In this document: one piece after another, positions 27,269-38,075 of the stretch | How positions within the stretch are numbered: the first letter of the stretch is position 1 | Layout of the letters: every line of letters begins with the position of its first letter | Source: Mucilaginibacter sp. 14171R-50 | GTDB taxonomy: Bacteria > Bacteroidota > Bacteroidia > Sphingobacteriales > Sphingobacteriaceae | Assembly (NCBI RefSeq): GCF_010093045.1 | Contig: NZ_CP048115.1 | Span: 310,001 to 374,000 of the forward strand | Direction: 5' to 3' | DNA length: 64,000 bases | Translations under genes and position numbers: made by a program | Notes under the pieces: generated by a model | The model's database searches: none | What the model saw: the letters and a program-made list of their open reading frames with translations, nothing else | What the model was told of the DNA's origin: nothing

Positions 27269-28681
27269 ATGAAAAAACACCTGCAACATCCGGTATTTTC
27301 TGTTATTTCAAAACTTGCTGCCGAACAAGATGTACAGGCTTACGCAATAGGCGGTTACGTGCGCGATATCTTTCTGAACCGCCCCTCAAAAGATATTGAT
27401 ATTGTAATACTGGGCAACGGCATTGCCTTTGCCGAAGCTGTTGCCGCCAGGCTGAACGTTAAGGTATCGGTATTTAAGAACTTTGGGACCGCTATGCTGC
27501 GTTACCAGGATGTAGAAGTGGAATTTGTAGGTGCGCGTAAAGAAAGTTACCGTTCAGATTCGCGCAAACCAATTGTTGAAAATGGCACGCTCGAAGACGA
27601 CCAAAAACGCCGCGATTTCACTTTAAATGCACTCGCCATCGCACTTCATCCCTCGCAATTCGGCGAACTGATAGACCCGTTTGATGGTATTGCCGATCTA
27701 AAAGCCAGGTTGATCCGCACACCGCTAAACCCGGTTGAAACTTTTTCTGACGACCCGCTGCGTATGATGCGCGCCATTAGATTCGCTTCGCAGCTTAATT
27801 TCAGGATTGATGACGAAGCTATTGCGGCAATAAAAAGCAATCTTCACCGCATCAAAATAGTATCGCAGGAGCGCATCACCGACGAGTTGAATAAGATCAT
27901 CCTGTCGCCAAAACCGTCAGTAGGGTTTAATTATCTGTTCGATACCGGCCTGCTCGACCTTATTTTTCCGCAGATGGCTGCTTTGTACGGCGTTGAAGTC
28001 ATAAATGGCAAAGGGCACAAAGACAATTTTTATCATACCCTGCACGTGCTTGATAATATCTGCGAAACCACCGACGACCTATGGCTGCGCTGGGCGGCCA
28101 TTTTGCATGATATTGCCAAACCCCCTACCAAACGTTTTGAACCCGGCCACGGATGGACATTTCATGGCCACGAGGATAAGGGCGCCCGTATGGTACCTAA
28201 GATATTTGCACAGCTCAAGCTGCCGCTTAACGAAAAAATGAAGCTGGTGCAAAAGCTGGTGCAGCTTCACTTACGCCCTATAGTGCTGTCTCAGTCTATA
28301 GTTACGGATTCGGCTGTGCGCAGGCTGCTATTCGAGGCCGGCGACGATATCGAGGCGCTGATGTTATTATGTAAAGCAGACGTAACCACAAAAAACGAAT
28401 ATAAGATCAAAAAATACCGCAATAATTTTGAATTAGTTCAGCAAAAATTAAAAGACGTTGAAGAGCGCGACAGCATACGTAACTGGCAGCCGCCGGTAAC
28501 CGGCCTGGATATTATGCAATTATTTGGTATTGGCGAAGGCCGCGAGGTAGGTATTATAAAAAATAAAATACGCGAGGCGATACTGGAAGGCGAAATACCC
28601 AACGAACGGGAGGCAGCGATAAATTTTACAATTGAAAAAGGCGCAGAAATTGGCTTGAAAGTTGTTGCAAACACAAATTAA
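27269..28681 (+). CDS. cca: CCA tRNA nucleotidyltransferase with HD domain
   Basis: The 470-aa protein has a class II nucleotidyltransferase head. YAIGGYVRDIFLNRPSKDID near residue 24 contains the GGxVRD and DxD metal-binding residues. FGTAMLRYQDVEVEFVGAR follows, then RRDFTLNALAI and DDPLRMMRAIRFASQL. A middle HD domain has WAAILHDIAKPP and HEDKGARM. The enzyme repairs or adds the 3' CCA of tRNAs, and the tRNA genes in this window do not encode CCA, so such an enzyme is needed. The HD part may give phosphohydrolase activity. A poly(A) polymerase identity is possible but less likely. Confidence 0.92.
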   Translation: MKKHLQHPVFSVISKLAAEQDVQAYAIGGYVRDIFLNRPSKDIDIVILGNGIAFAEAVAARLNVKVSVFKNFGTAMLRYQDVEVEFVGARKESYRSDSRKPIVENGTLEDDQKRRDFTLNALAIALHPSQFGELIDPFDGIADLKARLIRTPLNPVETFSDDPLRMMRAIRFASQLNFRIDDEAIAAIKSNLHRIKIVSQERITDELNKIILSPKPSVGFNYLFDTGLLDLIFPQMAALYGVEVINGKGHKDNFYHTLHVLDNICETTDDLWLRWAAILHDIAKPPTKRFEPGHGWTFHGHEDKGARMVPKIFAQLKLPLNEKMKLVQKLVQLHLRPIVLSQSIVTDSAVRRLLFEAGDDIEALMLLCKADVTTKNEYKIKKYRNNFELVQQKLKDVEERDSIRNWQPPVTGLDIMQLFGIGEGREVGIIKNKIREAILEGEIPNEREAAINFTIEKGAEIGLKVVANTN

Positions 28682-28720
28682 TATAAACATTACTATTTTT
28701 GACAAAAAACTACTTATACA

Positions 28721-29371
28721 ATGGCACTATACAGGTTCAGGGTTACTTTTGAAGATTATGATGACGTTACCCGGGATATCGATGTAAAATCTAACCAGAC
28801 ATTCGAAGATCTTCATAAAGCTATACACCAGTCTACCGGTTATAACTATGAGTATCCATCCTCGTTCTACATCAGTAACGACCAATGGATGAAGGGCGAA
28901 GAGATCACTTATATGCCAAACCAAAAAAGGATAGACCGCAAAATACCTTTAATGGATAAAATAAAGCTGAGCAGTTTTATCGACGATCCGCATCAAAAAT
29001 TCTACTATACCTTTAATTTCGACAGGCCATTTGATTTTCATGTGGAATTGATGAAAATTATACTTGACGAAGCGCCGGGTGTAACCTATCCGGCTGTTGT
29101 ACGCTCAATCGGGGAGGCTCCAAAGCAATTCGGCAATGTATTTAATCCGGCAGCTGCCGCAACTGCCGAAACCCCTGATGAAGATTTCGACTTTTTGAAC
29201 GAGATGGCCTACAATCATGATGATGCAGACGACTTTTCTGAAGTAACTGACTCGGGAGTGGATGACGAGGAAGAAACCAAAGCTGACGAGGTGGAAGAAG
29301 AAGATGAGTTTGGCTTTGGCGATGATGAAGGCTTTGAAGAAGATGACAAACCGGGCCGCGACGATTATTAA
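28721..29371 (+). CDS. pRiA4b ORF-3-like domain protein with acidic tail
   Basis: The 216-aa protein has an N-terminal pRiA4b_ORF3-like domain at residues about 1-115: LYRFRVTFEDYDDVTRDI, TFEDLHKAIHQSTGYNYEYP, then SSFYISNDQW. The family was named from a plasmid/IS1096-associated protein, but here it is a chromosomal single gene without transposase neighbours. The last 70 residues are extremely acidic (runs of Asp and Glu), as in proteins that bind basic partners. The function is unknown. It lies between cca and miaA on the same strand, which suggests a housekeeping setting. Confidence 0.8.
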   Translation: MALYRFRVTFEDYDDVTRDIDVKSNQTFEDLHKAIHQSTGYNYEYPSSFYISNDQWMKGEEITYMPNQKRIDRKIPLMDKIKLSSFIDDPHQKFYYTFNFDRPFDFHVELMKIILDEAPGVTYPAVVRSIGEAPKQFGNVFNPAAAATAETPDEDFDFLNEMAYNHDDADDFSEVTDSGVDDEEETKADEVEEEDEFGFGDDEGFEEDDKPGRDDY

Positions 29372-29376
29372 TTTTC

Positions 29377-29472
29377 AGTTCATAGACCATAGCCGATAGT
29401 CAATAGCCAATAGCTATTGTGGTAACCTATTAACTTGTTATCTATGGACTATCGACCCTCGACTATGGACTT
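29377..29472. repeat. Heptad-word palindrome (CTATnGA type)
   Basis: The left arm, 29377-29413, contains 7-bp words such as CATAGCC, GATAGTC and AATAGCC. The right arm, from 29442, contains CTATGGA, CTATCGA and CTATGGA. Of the first 30 aligned positions, 23 pair. The right arm runs into the miaA start codon at 29465. Confidence 0.8.
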
Positions 29473-30385
29473 CACAAACAAAACCCTTATTGTAATTGCC
29501 GGGCCTACGGCGAGCGGGAAAACTGCTGCTGCTATACAGTTGGCACAGCATTACCATACGGTTATCGTATCGGCCGATTCGAGACAATTTTTTCGCGAAA
29601 TGTCTGTAGGTACGGCAAAACCCACTGATGAAGAATTAGCTGCCGCCCCGCATTATTTCATTAATTCGCATAGCGTAACACAGCCTTTTTCAGTAGGTGA
29701 TTTTGAGCGCGAGTGTATCCGATTACTCGAAAAACTTTTTGAACAACACGACGTGGTGATACTTGTTGGCGGATCGGGCCTTTACATTAAAGCAGTTACC
29801 GAAGGGTTTGATGAGCTGCCGACAGCAGACGCTATTATACGCGAGCGGCTAAATGCCGAACTGGCCGCAAACGGCCTATTTCCATTACAGGAACGATTGA
29901 AAAATGCCGACCCCACATATTACGCTTCGGCTGACATAAATAACCCCCAGCGTGTTATAAGGGCATTAGAGGTGTATGAGGCTACCGGCAACCCCATATC
30001 ATCTTATCAAAAACAAACTATTAACGGCCGCCCGTTTAATACCATCAAGTTTGGTCTGAACATGCCGCGCGAGGAACTTTACGACAGGATCAATAAACGT
30101 GTTGACATCATGGTGCAGGATGGTTTGGTAGAAGAAGTGGCGGCGTTAACTCCATTTCGCCAATACAACGCATTAAACACGGTGGGATATTCTGAACTGT
30201 TCGATTATTTTGACGGGAAGACAGACCTTGATACAGCCATCGACCGGATAAAACAAAACACCCGCCGCTTTGCCAAAAGGCAGCTTACGTGGTTTCGTAA
30301 GGATAAAGAGATCATCTGGATGGACGCCCGCGATGAAAAGCTTGCGGAAAATATGATTGTGATGGCAAAATCACTAAATCGCTAA
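29465..30385 (+). CDS. miaA: tRNA dimethylallyltransferase (MiaA)
   Basis: The 306-aa enzyme adds a dimethylallyl group to A37 of tRNAs reading UNN codons. Seen are the P-loop GPTASGKTAAAI near residue 10, SADSRQFFREMSVGTAKP near 34, VGGSGLYIKAV near 100 and NPQRVIRALEVYEATG near 160. The reading frame is also open at ATG 29444 and TTG 29435, but those extra codons are the repeat words of the palindrome arm just upstream. I therefore start at 29465 (MDFTNKTLIVIAGP). It is followed by a convergent sugar gene cassette. Confidence 0.93.
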   Translation: MDFTNKTLIVIAGPTASGKTAAAIQLAQHYHTVIVSADSRQFFREMSVGTAKPTDEELAAAPHYFINSHSVTQPFSVGDFERECIRLLEKLFEQHDVVILVGGSGLYIKAVTEGFDELPTADAIIRERLNAELAANGLFPLQERLKNADPTYYASADINNPQRVIRALEVYEATGNPISSYQKQTINGRPFNTIKFGLNMPREELYDRINKRVDIMVQDGLVEEVAALTPFRQYNALNTVGYSELFDYFDGKTDLDTAIDRIKQNTRRFAKRQLTWFRKDKEIIWMDARDEKLAENMIVMAKSLNR

Positions 30386-30400
30386 TATTCAACTATATAT

Positions 30401-30447
30401 AGTGTTCACGTTCGGCGCACGACCACGCGTGAACAGTCGTGAACACT
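30401..30447. repeat. Inverted repeat between convergent genes
   Basis: AGTGTTCACG at 30401-30410 is perfectly complementary to CGTGAACACT at 30438-30447, with further GTGAAC copies between and after them (30429 and about 30490). No T-run follows, so it is not a clear intrinsic terminator. It lies in the 182-bp gap between miaA and rmlA. Confidence 0.6.
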
Positions 30448-30567
30448 TGATTATCAGCATATTAAATAAAAAAGGTGAAAACACCAGCGTGAACGCTTAA
30501 CGTAGGCCTTCCCGGAAAGATGCTTAGTGAATATATACGCAAACCGCTAACTAAAACTGCAAATTGC

Positions 30568-31434
30568 CTACCGGTTGTCCAATACTGACTGAATATACGC
30601 CCCGTAACCGCTTTTAACGTACTTATCAGCCAAAGCCTGCAATTGGCCGGCGTCAATATAGCCCATCAGATAAGCCACTTCTTCGATGCAGCCTATTTTT
30701 TTTGCCTGGCGCTTTTCTATCACCCTAACAAATTCGGTTGCATCACTCAATGAATCGAAAGTGCCTGTATCAAGCCAGGCTGTGCCCCTGTCCATTACGC
30801 CCACGTGCAGGTTGCCCTGCTCCAGGTAAACGCGGTTAACATCAGTTATCTCGTATTCGCCGCGTGCAGATGGTGCTATGTTTTTAGCTATCTCTACAAC
30901 GGTGTTATCGTAAAAATACAATCCCGGAACGGCAAACTTTGACTTTGGCTGCGCAGGCTTCTCTTCTATCGAAACCGCTTTCAAATCCTTATCAAATTCT
31001 ACAACGCCATAACGTTCCGGGTCGGCCACCGGATAGGCAAATATGGCCGCGCCGTTTACGTCATTAAAACTTTGTATCAGCTTGCTAAACCCCGAACCGT
31101 AAAATATGTTGTCGCCTAAAACAAGTGCTACCTTATCGTTGCCAATAAAATCGGCGCCGATAACAAATGCTTGTGCAAGGCCGTTCGGCTTCTCCTGTAT
31201 AGCATATTCAAAGCGGCAGCCAATTTCCTGGCCGGTACCTAACAAGCGCACAAACCCCGGGTTATCCTCAGCAGTGGTAATGATCAATATCTCGTTTATC
31301 CCCGCCAGCATCAATACCGATAACGGATAGTATATCATCGGCTTATCATAAATAGGCATCAACTGCTTGCTTATGGCTTTTGTTATGGGATAAAGCCTTG
31401 TGCCTGATCCGCCTGCTAATATGATACCTTTCAT
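30568..31434 (-). CDS. rmlA: Glucose-1-phosphate thymidylyltransferase (RmlA)
   Basis: The 288-aa enzyme makes dTDP-glucose from dTTP and glucose-1-phosphate, the first step to dTDP-rhamnose. [20 protein letters not shown] is the nucleotide-binding signature. [31 protein letters not shown] and [20 protein letters not shown] follow. Length and motifs match the classical RmlA family. It is followed upstream by rmlD (6-bp gap) and fcl, but rmlB and rmlC are not in the cassette. Other dTDP-sugar pathways could also use its product. Confidence 0.95.
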   Translation of the reverse strand: MKGIILAGGSGTRLYPITKAISKQLMPIYDKPMIYYPLSVLMLAGINEILIITTAEDNPGFVRLLGTGQEIGCRFEYAIQEKPNGLAQAFVIGADFIGNDKVALVLGDNIFYGSGFSKLIQSFNDVNGAAIFAYPVADPERYGVVEFDKDLKAVSIEEKPAQPKSKFAVPGLYFYDNTVVEIAKNIAPSARGEYEITDVNRVYLEQGNLHVGVMDRGTAWLDTGTFDSLSDATEFVRVIEKRQAKKIGCIEEVAYLMGYIDAGQLQALADKYVKSGYGAYIQSVLDNR

Positions 31435-31440
31435 TGATAG

Positions 31441-32313
31441 TTAGTTATTTTGATCGCTATTTAACCTGTCAATACAAATGGCAAGGCTATCCTGCCATTC
31501 GGGGATATTAATATTAAATGTCCGCTTTATTTTTGATTTATCCATAACAGCATATGCGGGCCTTTTGGCCGGCGTTGGGTATTCTGTGGTGGGTATAGGC
31601 AGCACATTTACCTGCGTATTTGCCAGCTTATGTATGGCTACCGCAAAATCAAACCAGGTAGCCTGGCCTGCATTGCTATAATGATACAGGCCGTATTTAT
31701 CGCTTTTTGATACGATGATGGTGTTGAGCACCCTTGCAAGATCGATAGCGTATGTTGGTGTGCCGGTTTGGTCGTTTATTACCTTTATTTCGCCTTTTTC
31801 CCTGCCTATTCGTAAAATGGTTTTTACAAAATTGTTCCCGAATTCGGAGTAAAGCCAGCCGGTACGGATAATGAAATATTTTTGTAACGCCCCGGGTATA
31901 GCCTGCTCGCCCTCCAGTTTGCTTTGCCCGTATACACTTATAGGGTTGGTGGGGCTTTGTTCGGTAAGCGGTGCTTGTCCCCCGCCGCCGAAAACAAAAT
32001 CGGTTGATATATGCAGCAGGGTTACGTCAAAAGCATTGCATAACCGGGCTAAATTCTCTACTCCTGTTTTATTTACGGCGAAAGCGGTATCAGCGTCGCT
32101 CTCAGCTTTATCAACCGCCGTGTAAGCAGCGCAATTGATGCAATAAGCCGGTTTATACATATCAAATAATTTACTGATGGCTCCGGTGTCAAGTATATTA
32201 CCCTCCGTTTCACCGGGGAAAATGTAATTGTCAAGCTTTTGCTCATCGGCAATGGTTTTTAAGCATTGCCCTAACTGACCGGAAGCACCAAAAACAATTA
32301 TTTTGTTCATCAT
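31441..32313 (-). CDS. rmlD: dTDP-4-dehydrorhamnose reductase (RmlD)
   Basis: The 290-aa SDR has IIVFGASGQLGQCLKTIA at the N-terminus, HISTDFVFGGGG near residue 105, SVYGQSKLEGEQAI near 128 (YxxxK) and RTGWLYSEFGNNFVKTILR near 155. These are the RmlD signatures. It reduces dTDP-4-keto-rhamnose to dTDP-L-rhamnose. ATG-ATG at the start leaves a one-codon uncertainty. It lies between fcl and rmlA. Confidence 0.93.
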   Translation of the reverse strand: MMNKIIVFGASGQLGQCLKTIADEQKLDNYIFPGETEGNILDTGAISKLFDMYKPAYCINCAAYTAVDKAESDADTAFAVNKTGVENLARLCNAFDVTLLHISTDFVFGGGGQAPLTEQSPTNPISVYGQSKLEGEQAIPGALQKYFIIRTGWLYSEFGNNFVKTILRIGREKGEIKVINDQTGTPTYAIDLARVLNTIIVSKSDKYGLYHYSNAGQATWFDFAVAIHKLANTQVNVLPIPTTEYPTPAKRPAYAVMDKSKIKRTFNINIPEWQDSLAICIDRLNSDQNN

Positions 32314-32347
32314 CCAATAGGTTACAAACTGTATTTATAATAACTGT

Positions 32348-33283
32348 TTACCGCTCTACATGTTTCACCAGGAAATCCTGATAAGCAAGCCGAATACCTT
32401 CTTCCAATTCGGTTTTGTATGCCCAGCCTAATGCGGTCAGTTTAGAAACATCCATTAACTTGCGTGGTGTGCCGTCAGGTTTAGTGGCGTCAAATCGTAT
32501 TTCGCCGTTATAGCCAATTATATCTTTAACAAGCAAGGCAAGATCTTTTATAGAGATCTCTTTACCGCTGCCTATATTTATAAAACCGGCATCGTTAAAG
32601 TTTTGCATCAGGTAGTAGCAGGCTTCGGCAAGGTCATCGGCAAACAAAAATTCGCGCAAGGGCGACCCGCTCCCCCAGATAACAACTTCGGGTGTAGCAC
32701 TTACTTTAGCCTCATGAAAACGGCGGATCAGCGCGGGCAGCACATGCGAGTTTTGCGGGTGATAGTTATCGTTATACCCGTAAAGGTTTGTAGGCATAAC
32801 AGATATATAATTGCAACCATATTGCGCGCGGTAAGCATCGCACATTTTTATGCCGGCTATCTTAGCTATCGCGTAGGGCTCGTTAGTAGGTTCCAGCAAC
32901 CCTGTCAGCAACGCGTCTTCCTTTAAGGGTTGTGGCGCCAGTTTTGGGTAGATACAGCTGGAGCCCAGGAACATCAATTTTTTCACATCATTTAAATATG
33001 ATGAATTGATTATGTTGTTTTGTATCTGCAGGTTATCATACAAAAACTCGGCACGGTAGGTATTGTTAGCTACTATACCCCCTACTTTGGCGGCGGCTAA
33101 AAAAACGTATTCTGGTTTTTCCTGCTTAAAAAAATCAGCCACAGCCTGCTGGTTGCGCAGGTCAAGCTCGGCCGATGTACGGGCGACAAAATTTGTAAAA
33201 CCTTCGGCTTGCAGCTTACGCATAATGGCCGAACCCACCATGCCCCGGTGACCGGCAATGTATATTTTAGCGTTTTTATTCAT
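32348..33283 (-). CDS. fcl: GDP-L-fucose synthase
   Basis: The 311-aa SDR converts GDP-4-keto-6-deoxymannose to GDP-L-fucose (epimerase and reductase). [40 protein letters not shown] near residue 108 and [20 protein letters not shown] near 132 (YxxxK) are diagnostic, as is [19 protein letters not shown]. Its usual partner gene gmd is not within the window. It heads the three-gene cassette fcl-rmlD-rmlA. Confidence 0.95.
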   Translation of the reverse strand: MNKNAKIYIAGHRGMVGSAIMRKLQAEGFTNFVARTSAELDLRNQQAVADFFKQEKPEYVFLAAAKVGGIVANNTYRAEFLYDNLQIQNNIINSSYLNDVKKLMFLGSSCIYPKLAPQPLKEDALLTGLLEPTNEPYAIAKIAGIKMCDAYRAQYGCNYISVMPTNLYGYNDNYHPQNSHVLPALIRRFHEAKVSATPEVVIWGSGSPLREFLFADDLAEACYYLMQNFNDAGFINIGSGKEISIKDLALLVKDIIGYNGEIRFDATKPDGTPRKLMDVSKLTALGWAYKTELEEGIRLAYQDFLVKHVER

Positions 33284-33285
33284 TA

Positions 33286-33387
33286 AGTTGGTTCATTTGT
33301 TCATTGGTTCATCAGTTCATTGGCGGGCTGCGGCAAATTCAGTAAGCTTTGCACTAACAAACTAATGAACAAGTGAACTAATAAACT
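33286..33387. repeat. Octad-word palindrome (GTTCATT type)
   Basis: The left arm, 33286-33321, is four 8-bp words (GGTTCATT, TGTTCATT, GGTTCATC, AGTTCATT). The right arm, 33356-33387, carries AATGAAC-type words, and 24 of 32 aligned positions pair. It fills the gap between the DUF3467 gene and fcl. The same word family recurs at 46787-46870. Confidence 0.85.
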
Positions 33388-33388
33388 A

Positions 33389-33700
33389 TTACGCCTGCCC
33401 CATTGTACCGCCAAAATTCATGGGGAAGCCGGTTGGCTCGTTCTGAATTTTTATACGGCCGTTAACAGCTTCAAATTTCTCTAAATTATCTTCCAAGGCC
33501 GTTAACAGGCGCTTAGCGTGCTCGGGTGTAAGCACAACACGCGATTTAACTTTTGCCTTAGGAACACCCGGCATAACGCGAATAAAATCGAGCACAAACT
33601 CCGAGCTGGAGTGTGTTATGATAGCCAGGTTGGCGTAAACCCCTTCGGCCACCTCTTCAGAAAGCTCAATGTTGATCTGGTTTTCGTTTTGTTCTTCCAT
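33389..33700 (-). CDS. DUF3467 protein
   Basis: The 103-aa protein matches the DUF3467 family: NIELSEEVAEGVYANLAIIT, SEFVLDFIRVMPGVPKAKVK and RVVLTPEHAKRLLTALEDNL. No signal peptide or membrane helix is present. It lies downstream of rpoC in the same direction, past a hairpin terminator. From memory this neighbourhood is common in Bacteroidota. The function is unknown; the position suggests a link to transcription, but that is only context. Confidence 0.88.
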   Translation of the reverse strand: MEEQNENQINIELSEEVAEGVYANLAIITHSSSEFVLDFIRVMPGVPKAKVKSRVVLTPEHAKRLLTALEDNLEKFEAVNGRIKIQNEPTGFPMNFGGTMGQA

Positions 33701-33715
33701 GATAGTATAAAAATA

Positions 33716-33747
33716 GCAAAGCCTTCCGTTTTCACAGAAGGCTTTGC
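33716..33747 (-). terminator. Terminator after rpoC
   Basis: An 11-bp perfect stem (GCAAAGCCTTC paired with GAAGGCTTTGC) has a 10-nt loop and is followed on the minus strand by TATTTTTAT. It separates rpoC from the DUF3467 gene. Confidence 0.8.
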
Positions 33748-33769
33748 AAAAGTATTTAAAAAAATCTGA

Positions 33770-36700
33770 TTAAGCTTCCACTTCCTCAGTTTTTGAAGCC
33801 ATCAGGCGGTCAAACTCTTCCTGAGAACCTACGCGGATATTTTCGTATTCGCGTAAACCGGTTCCTGACGGTATTAAGTGACCAACAATAACGTTTTCTT
33901 TCAGGCCAAGCATCAGGTCTTTTTTACCTGCTATGGCTGCTTCGTTCAGTACCTTGGTAGTTTCCTGGAACGATGCGGCTGAAATGAACGATTTTGTACC
34001 TAATGATGCCCTGGTAATCCCTTGCAACATAGGGCTCGAAGTGGCTGCGATGGCATCCCTTACTTCAACCAGTTTTAAATCTTTACGTTTTAAAATGGAG
34101 TTTTCGTCCCTTAGTTTTCTCAGAGAGATGATCTGACCGGCTTTTAAAGTTGCTGAATCACCCGGATCAACAACCACTTTCTTGTCGAATATCTCATCGT
34201 TCTCTGTCATGAAGTCCCAGCTATCTACTGCTTCCCTTTCAAGGAAACGGGTATCACCGGCATCTTCAATGGCAACCTTCTGCATCATTTGGTGAACAAT
34301 CACCTCAAAGTGCTTATCATTAATCTTCACACCCTGTAAACGGTAAACTTCCTGTATACCGTTAACAAGATATTCCTGTACGGCAGCAGGGCCTTTAATT
34401 GCAAGGATATCTGCCGGCGAGATAGAACCATCAGACAATGGCATACCTGCTTTAACAAAGTCGTTGTCCTGTACAAGGATGTGTTTTGATAATGGCACCA
34501 GGTACTTTTTAACCTGGCCATCTTTACTTTCGATGGTTATTTCGCGGTTACCACGTTTAACACCACCTAAAGTTACCACGCCATCAATTTCGGTTACTAC
34601 AGCCGGGTTAGATGGGTTACGTGCTTCAAATAACTCTGTTACACGTGGTAAACCACCTGTAATATCTCGCGTTTTACCGGTTGAACGAGGGATTTTGGCG
34701 ATAACCTGTCCGGTTTGCAGTTTTTCACCTTCTTCAACAGAAATGTGGGCACCTACCGGTATGTTGTATCCTTTTATAATGTTGCCTTTATTATCGGTTA
34801 TTTGTATAACAGGGTTTTTAGTTTTATCCCTGGTATCAATAATAACCTTTTCGCGGTGGCCGGTTTGCTCGTCGCTTTCTTCGCGGAAGGTAATTCCTTC
34901 TAACACCGATTCGAACGTTGTGGTACCAGCAAATTCAGAGATAATAACCGCATTGTACGGATCCCATGAACAGATACGGTCGCCTTTGGTTATTTTGCTT
35001 CCATCTTTTACATACAGGTATGAACCATACGGGATGTTGTTGGTAACAATAACCTTATTTGTACCCGGCTCGATGATACGGAACTCGCCCGAACGGCCTA
35101 ATACCACATCAACCATACCTTCTTCGGTATTGTACTCAACGGTACGTACGTTCTCAAATTCGATGATACCATCAAACCTTGCATTTATCTGCGACTCGGC
35201 CGCGATGTTTGACGCGGTACCACCCACGTGGAATGTACGCAGTGTTAACTGGGTACCCGGCTCACCGATTGACTGTGCAGCAATTACCCCAACAGCCTCG
35301 CCCATTTGCACACGTTTACCGCTTGCAAGGTTACGGCCATAACATAAGGCACATACGCCACGTTTGCTTTCGCAAGTTAATACCGAACGTATTTCGACAC
35401 CTTCAAGCGGAGAGTTCTCTACTTTTTTGGCAATTTCTTCAGTAATATCTTCACCTGCGGCAACAATCAGCTCGCTGGTAATAGGATCATGAACATCATG
35501 TAGCGCTGTACGGCCTAAAATACGGTCATATAACGGCTCTACAATATCCTCGTTATCTTTTAGCGCAGTTGTGTATATACCACGTAAAGTACCGCAATCA
35601 ACCTCACCTACGATCATATCCTGTGCAACGTCATGTAAACGACGGGTTAGGTAACCGGCATCCGCAGTTTTCAACGCTGTATCCGCCAAACCTTTACGTG
35701 CACCGTGGGTTGAGATGAAGTACTCTAATACCGACAATCCTTCTTTAAAGTTTGAAAGGATAGGGTTTTCGATGATCTCGCCGCCCGAGCCTGATTTTTG
35801 AGGTTTAGCCATCAAACCACGCATACCTGCCAGCTGACGGATCTGCTCTTTAGAACCACGCGCACCCGAGTCAAGCATCATGTAAACAGAGTTAAAGCCC
35901 TGGTTATCGTTGCTCAGGATGTTCATCACATTGGCTGTTAAGCGGTTGTTGATACGTGTCCAGATATCGATGATCTGATTATAACGCTCGTTGTTGGTGA
36001 TGAAACCCATGTTATAGTTGTTCATCACATCCTCAACTTCTTTTGAAGCCTGTGCTATCAAAGTAACCTTTTCTTCAGGGATGTTGATATCCATCAGGTT
36101 AAATGATAAACCACCCTGGAACGCCATCTTAAAGCCTAACTCCTTAATATCATCAAGGAACTGGGCCGCACGCGCCATACCGGTGGTTTTAACAACCTCG
36201 CCGATAATATCGCGTAACGATTTTTTTGTTAAAAGCTCGTTAATGTAACCAAGTTCTTCAGGCACGTGCTGGTTAAACAACACACGCCCTACGGTGGTCT
36301 CAATTATTTTAGAAACGATGTTACCATCGCGTTCTCTGATCTTTCCTTTAACCTTGATAAAGGCATGCAGGTCAATTTTCCTTTCGTTATAAGCGATGAT
36401 CACCTCTTCGGCCGAATAGAAAGTTAAGCCCTGCCCTTTTACCACACGTGTTTCATCAGTTTTACGGCCTTTGGTTATGTAATATAAACCAAGCACCATG
36501 TCCTGCGAAGGTACAGTAATAGGCGTGCCGTTTGCCGGGTTAAGGATGTTATGCGATGCAAGCATTAATACCTGGGCTTCCAAAATTGCTGCGTTACCTA
36601 GTGGTACGTGCACAGCCATCTGGTCACCGTCAAAATCCGCGTTAAAGGCGGTACAGGTTAACGGGTGCAATTGTATAGCCTTACCTTCAACCAGTTTTGG

Positions 36701-38056
36701 CTGAAATGCCTGGATACCCAACCTGTGCAGCGTAGGCGCACGGTTTAATAATACAGGGTGGCCTTTTAATACGTTTTCCAAAATGTCCCAAACTAATGGG
36801 TCTTTACGGTCAACTATTTTTTTAGCAGATTTTACCGTTTTAACCACACCACGCTCAATCATTTTGCGGATGATAAATGGTTTAAACAGCTCGGCTGCCA
36901 TATCTTTTGGTAAACCGCACTCGTGTAATTTAAGGTTTGGCCCTACAACAATTACCGAACGTGCCGAGTAATCCACACGTTTACCCAATAAGTTTTGGCG
37001 GAAACGGCCTTGTTTACCTTTCAGGATATCCGAAAGCGATTTTAAGGCACGGTTACCTTCGGTTTTTACCGCGTTAACTTTACGTGAGTTATCAAATAAC
37101 GAATCTACAGCTTCCTGAAGCATACGTTTTTCGTTACGTAAAATAACCTCAGGCGCTTTTATCTCGATCAAACGTTTTAAACGGTTGTTACGGATAATTA
37201 CACGGCGGTATAAGTCGTTCAGATCGGAAGTAGCGAAACGGCCACCTTCCAACGGTACCAGCGGGCGCAATTCAGGAGGTATAACCGGAACGATCTTAAC
37301 GATCATCCACGATGGGTTATTTTCGATCCTTGTAGCCGCACCACGGAAAGCTTCAACAACCTGCAGGCGTTTTAACGCCTCGTTTTTACGTTGCTGAGAG
37401 GTTTCGTTAGCTGCCTGGTGGCGAAGGTTGTATGAAAGCTCATCAAGGTCGATGCGTTTCAATAACTCTTCAAGCGCCTCGGCACCCATTTTTGCCACAA
37501 ATTTTTGCGGATCTTTATCATCCAGGTATTGGTTTTCTTTTGGTAAAGTATCCAATATATCCAGGTATTCTTCTTCTGTCAGGAAATCCATTTTCGAGAT
37601 CCCGTCAGCTTCTTTAATACCTGGCTGAATAACTACATATCTTTCATAATAAATGATCAGGTCGAGCCTTTTGGTAGGTAAGCCCAGCAGGTAACCAATT
37701 TTATTTGGCAACGAGCGGAAATACCAGATATGCGCAACAGGCACCACCAGGTTGATGTGGCCCATACGCTCGCGGCGTACCTTCTTTTCAGTTACTTCAA
37801 CACCGCAACGGTCGCAAACTATACCCTTGTAACGGATACGTTTGTATTTACCGCAATGGCATTCGTAATCTTTAACCGGGCCAAAAATACGCTCGCAAAA
37901 CAAACCATCACGTTCAGGCTTGTAGGTACGGTAGTTAATGGTCTCAGGTTTTAAAACCTCACCGCTTGAACGCTCAAGTATAGATTCGGGAGAAGCTAAA
38001 CTGATGGTAATTGTGGTGAAATTACTCTTGATTTTGTTATCCTTTTTGTAAGACAT
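33770..38056 (-). CDS. rpoC: RNA polymerase subunit beta'
   Basis: The 1428-aa catalytic subunit of RNA polymerase has an N-terminal zinc site ([20 protein letters not shown] near residues 66-86). The active-site Mg loop [12 protein letters not shown] is near 460. The bridge helix and trigger loop region lies near 740-940, and the second zinc site has [15 protein letters not shown] near 900. The length is typical of Bacteroidota RpoC. Transcription comes from rpoB through a 102-bp gap filled by an octad palindrome. A terminator follows. Confidence 0.98.
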   Translation of the reverse strand: MSYKKDNKIKSNFTTITISLASPESILERSSGEVLKPETINYRTYKPERDGLFCERIFGPVKDYECHCGKYKRIRYKGIVCDRCGVEVTEKKVRRERMGHINLVVPVAHIWYFRSLPNKIGYLLGLPTKRLDLIIYYERYVVIQPGIKEADGISKMDFLTEEEYLDILDTLPKENQYLDDKDPQKFVAKMGAEALEELLKRIDLDELSYNLRHQAANETSQQRKNEALKRLQVVEAFRGAATRIENNPSWMIVKIVPVIPPELRPLVPLEGGRFATSDLNDLYRRVIIRNNRLKRLIEIKAPEVILRNEKRMLQEAVDSLFDNSRKVNAVKTEGNRALKSLSDILKGKQGRFRQNLLGKRVDYSARSVIVVGPNLKLHECGLPKDMAAELFKPFIIRKMIERGVVKTVKSAKKIVDRKDPLVWDILENVLKGHPVLLNRAPTLHRLGIQAFQPKLVEGKAIQLHPLTCTAFNADFDGDQMAVHVPLGNAAILEAQVLMLASHNILNPANGTPITVPSQDMVLGLYYITKGRKTDETRVVKGQGLTFYSAEEVIIAYNERKIDLHAFIKVKGKIRERDGNIVSKIIETTVGRVLFNQHVPEELGYINELLTKKSLRDIIGEVVKTTGMARAAQFLDDIKELGFKMAFQGGLSFNLMDINIPEEKVTLIAQASKEVEDVMNNYNMGFITNNERYNQIIDIWTRINNRLTANVMNILSNDNQGFNSVYMMLDSGARGSKEQIRQLAGMRGLMAKPQKSGSGGEIIENPILSNFKEGLSVLEYFISTHGARKGLADTALKTADAGYLTRRLHDVAQDMIVGEVDCGTLRGIYTTALKDNEDIVEPLYDRILGRTALHDVHDPITSELIVAAGEDITEEIAKKVENSPLEGVEIRSVLTCESKRGVCALCYGRNLASGKRVQMGEAVGVIAAQSIGEPGTQLTLRTFHVGGTASNIAAESQINARFDGIIEFENVRTVEYNTEEGMVDVVLGRSGEFRIIEPGTNKVIVTNNIPYGSYLYVKDGSKITKGDRICSWDPYNAVIISEFAGTTTFESVLEGITFREESDEQTGHREKVIIDTRDKTKNPVIQITDNKGNIIKGYNIPVGAHISVEEGEKLQTGQVIAKIPRSTGKTRDITGGLPRVTELFEARNPSNPAVVTEIDGVVTLGGVKRGNREITIESKDGQVKKYLVPLSKHILVQDNDFVKAGMPLSDGSISPADILAIKGPAAVQEYLVNGIQEVYRLQGVKINDKHFEVIVHQMMQKVAIEDAGDTRFLEREAVDSWDFMTENDEIFDKKVVVDPGDSATLKAGQIISLRKLRDENSILKRKDLKLVEVRDAIAATSSPMLQGITRASLGTKSFISAASFQETTKVLNEAAIAGKKDLMLGLKENVIVGHLIPSGTGLREYENIRVGSQEEFDRLMASKTEEVEA

Positions 38057-38075
38057 AGTCTACTTTGATTTTTTG

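Noticed and set aside
28721..29371. Insertion-sequence passenger gene
   Set aside because: The pRiA4b-like family name points to a mobile element, but no transposase, terminal repeats or composition shift is seen around it.
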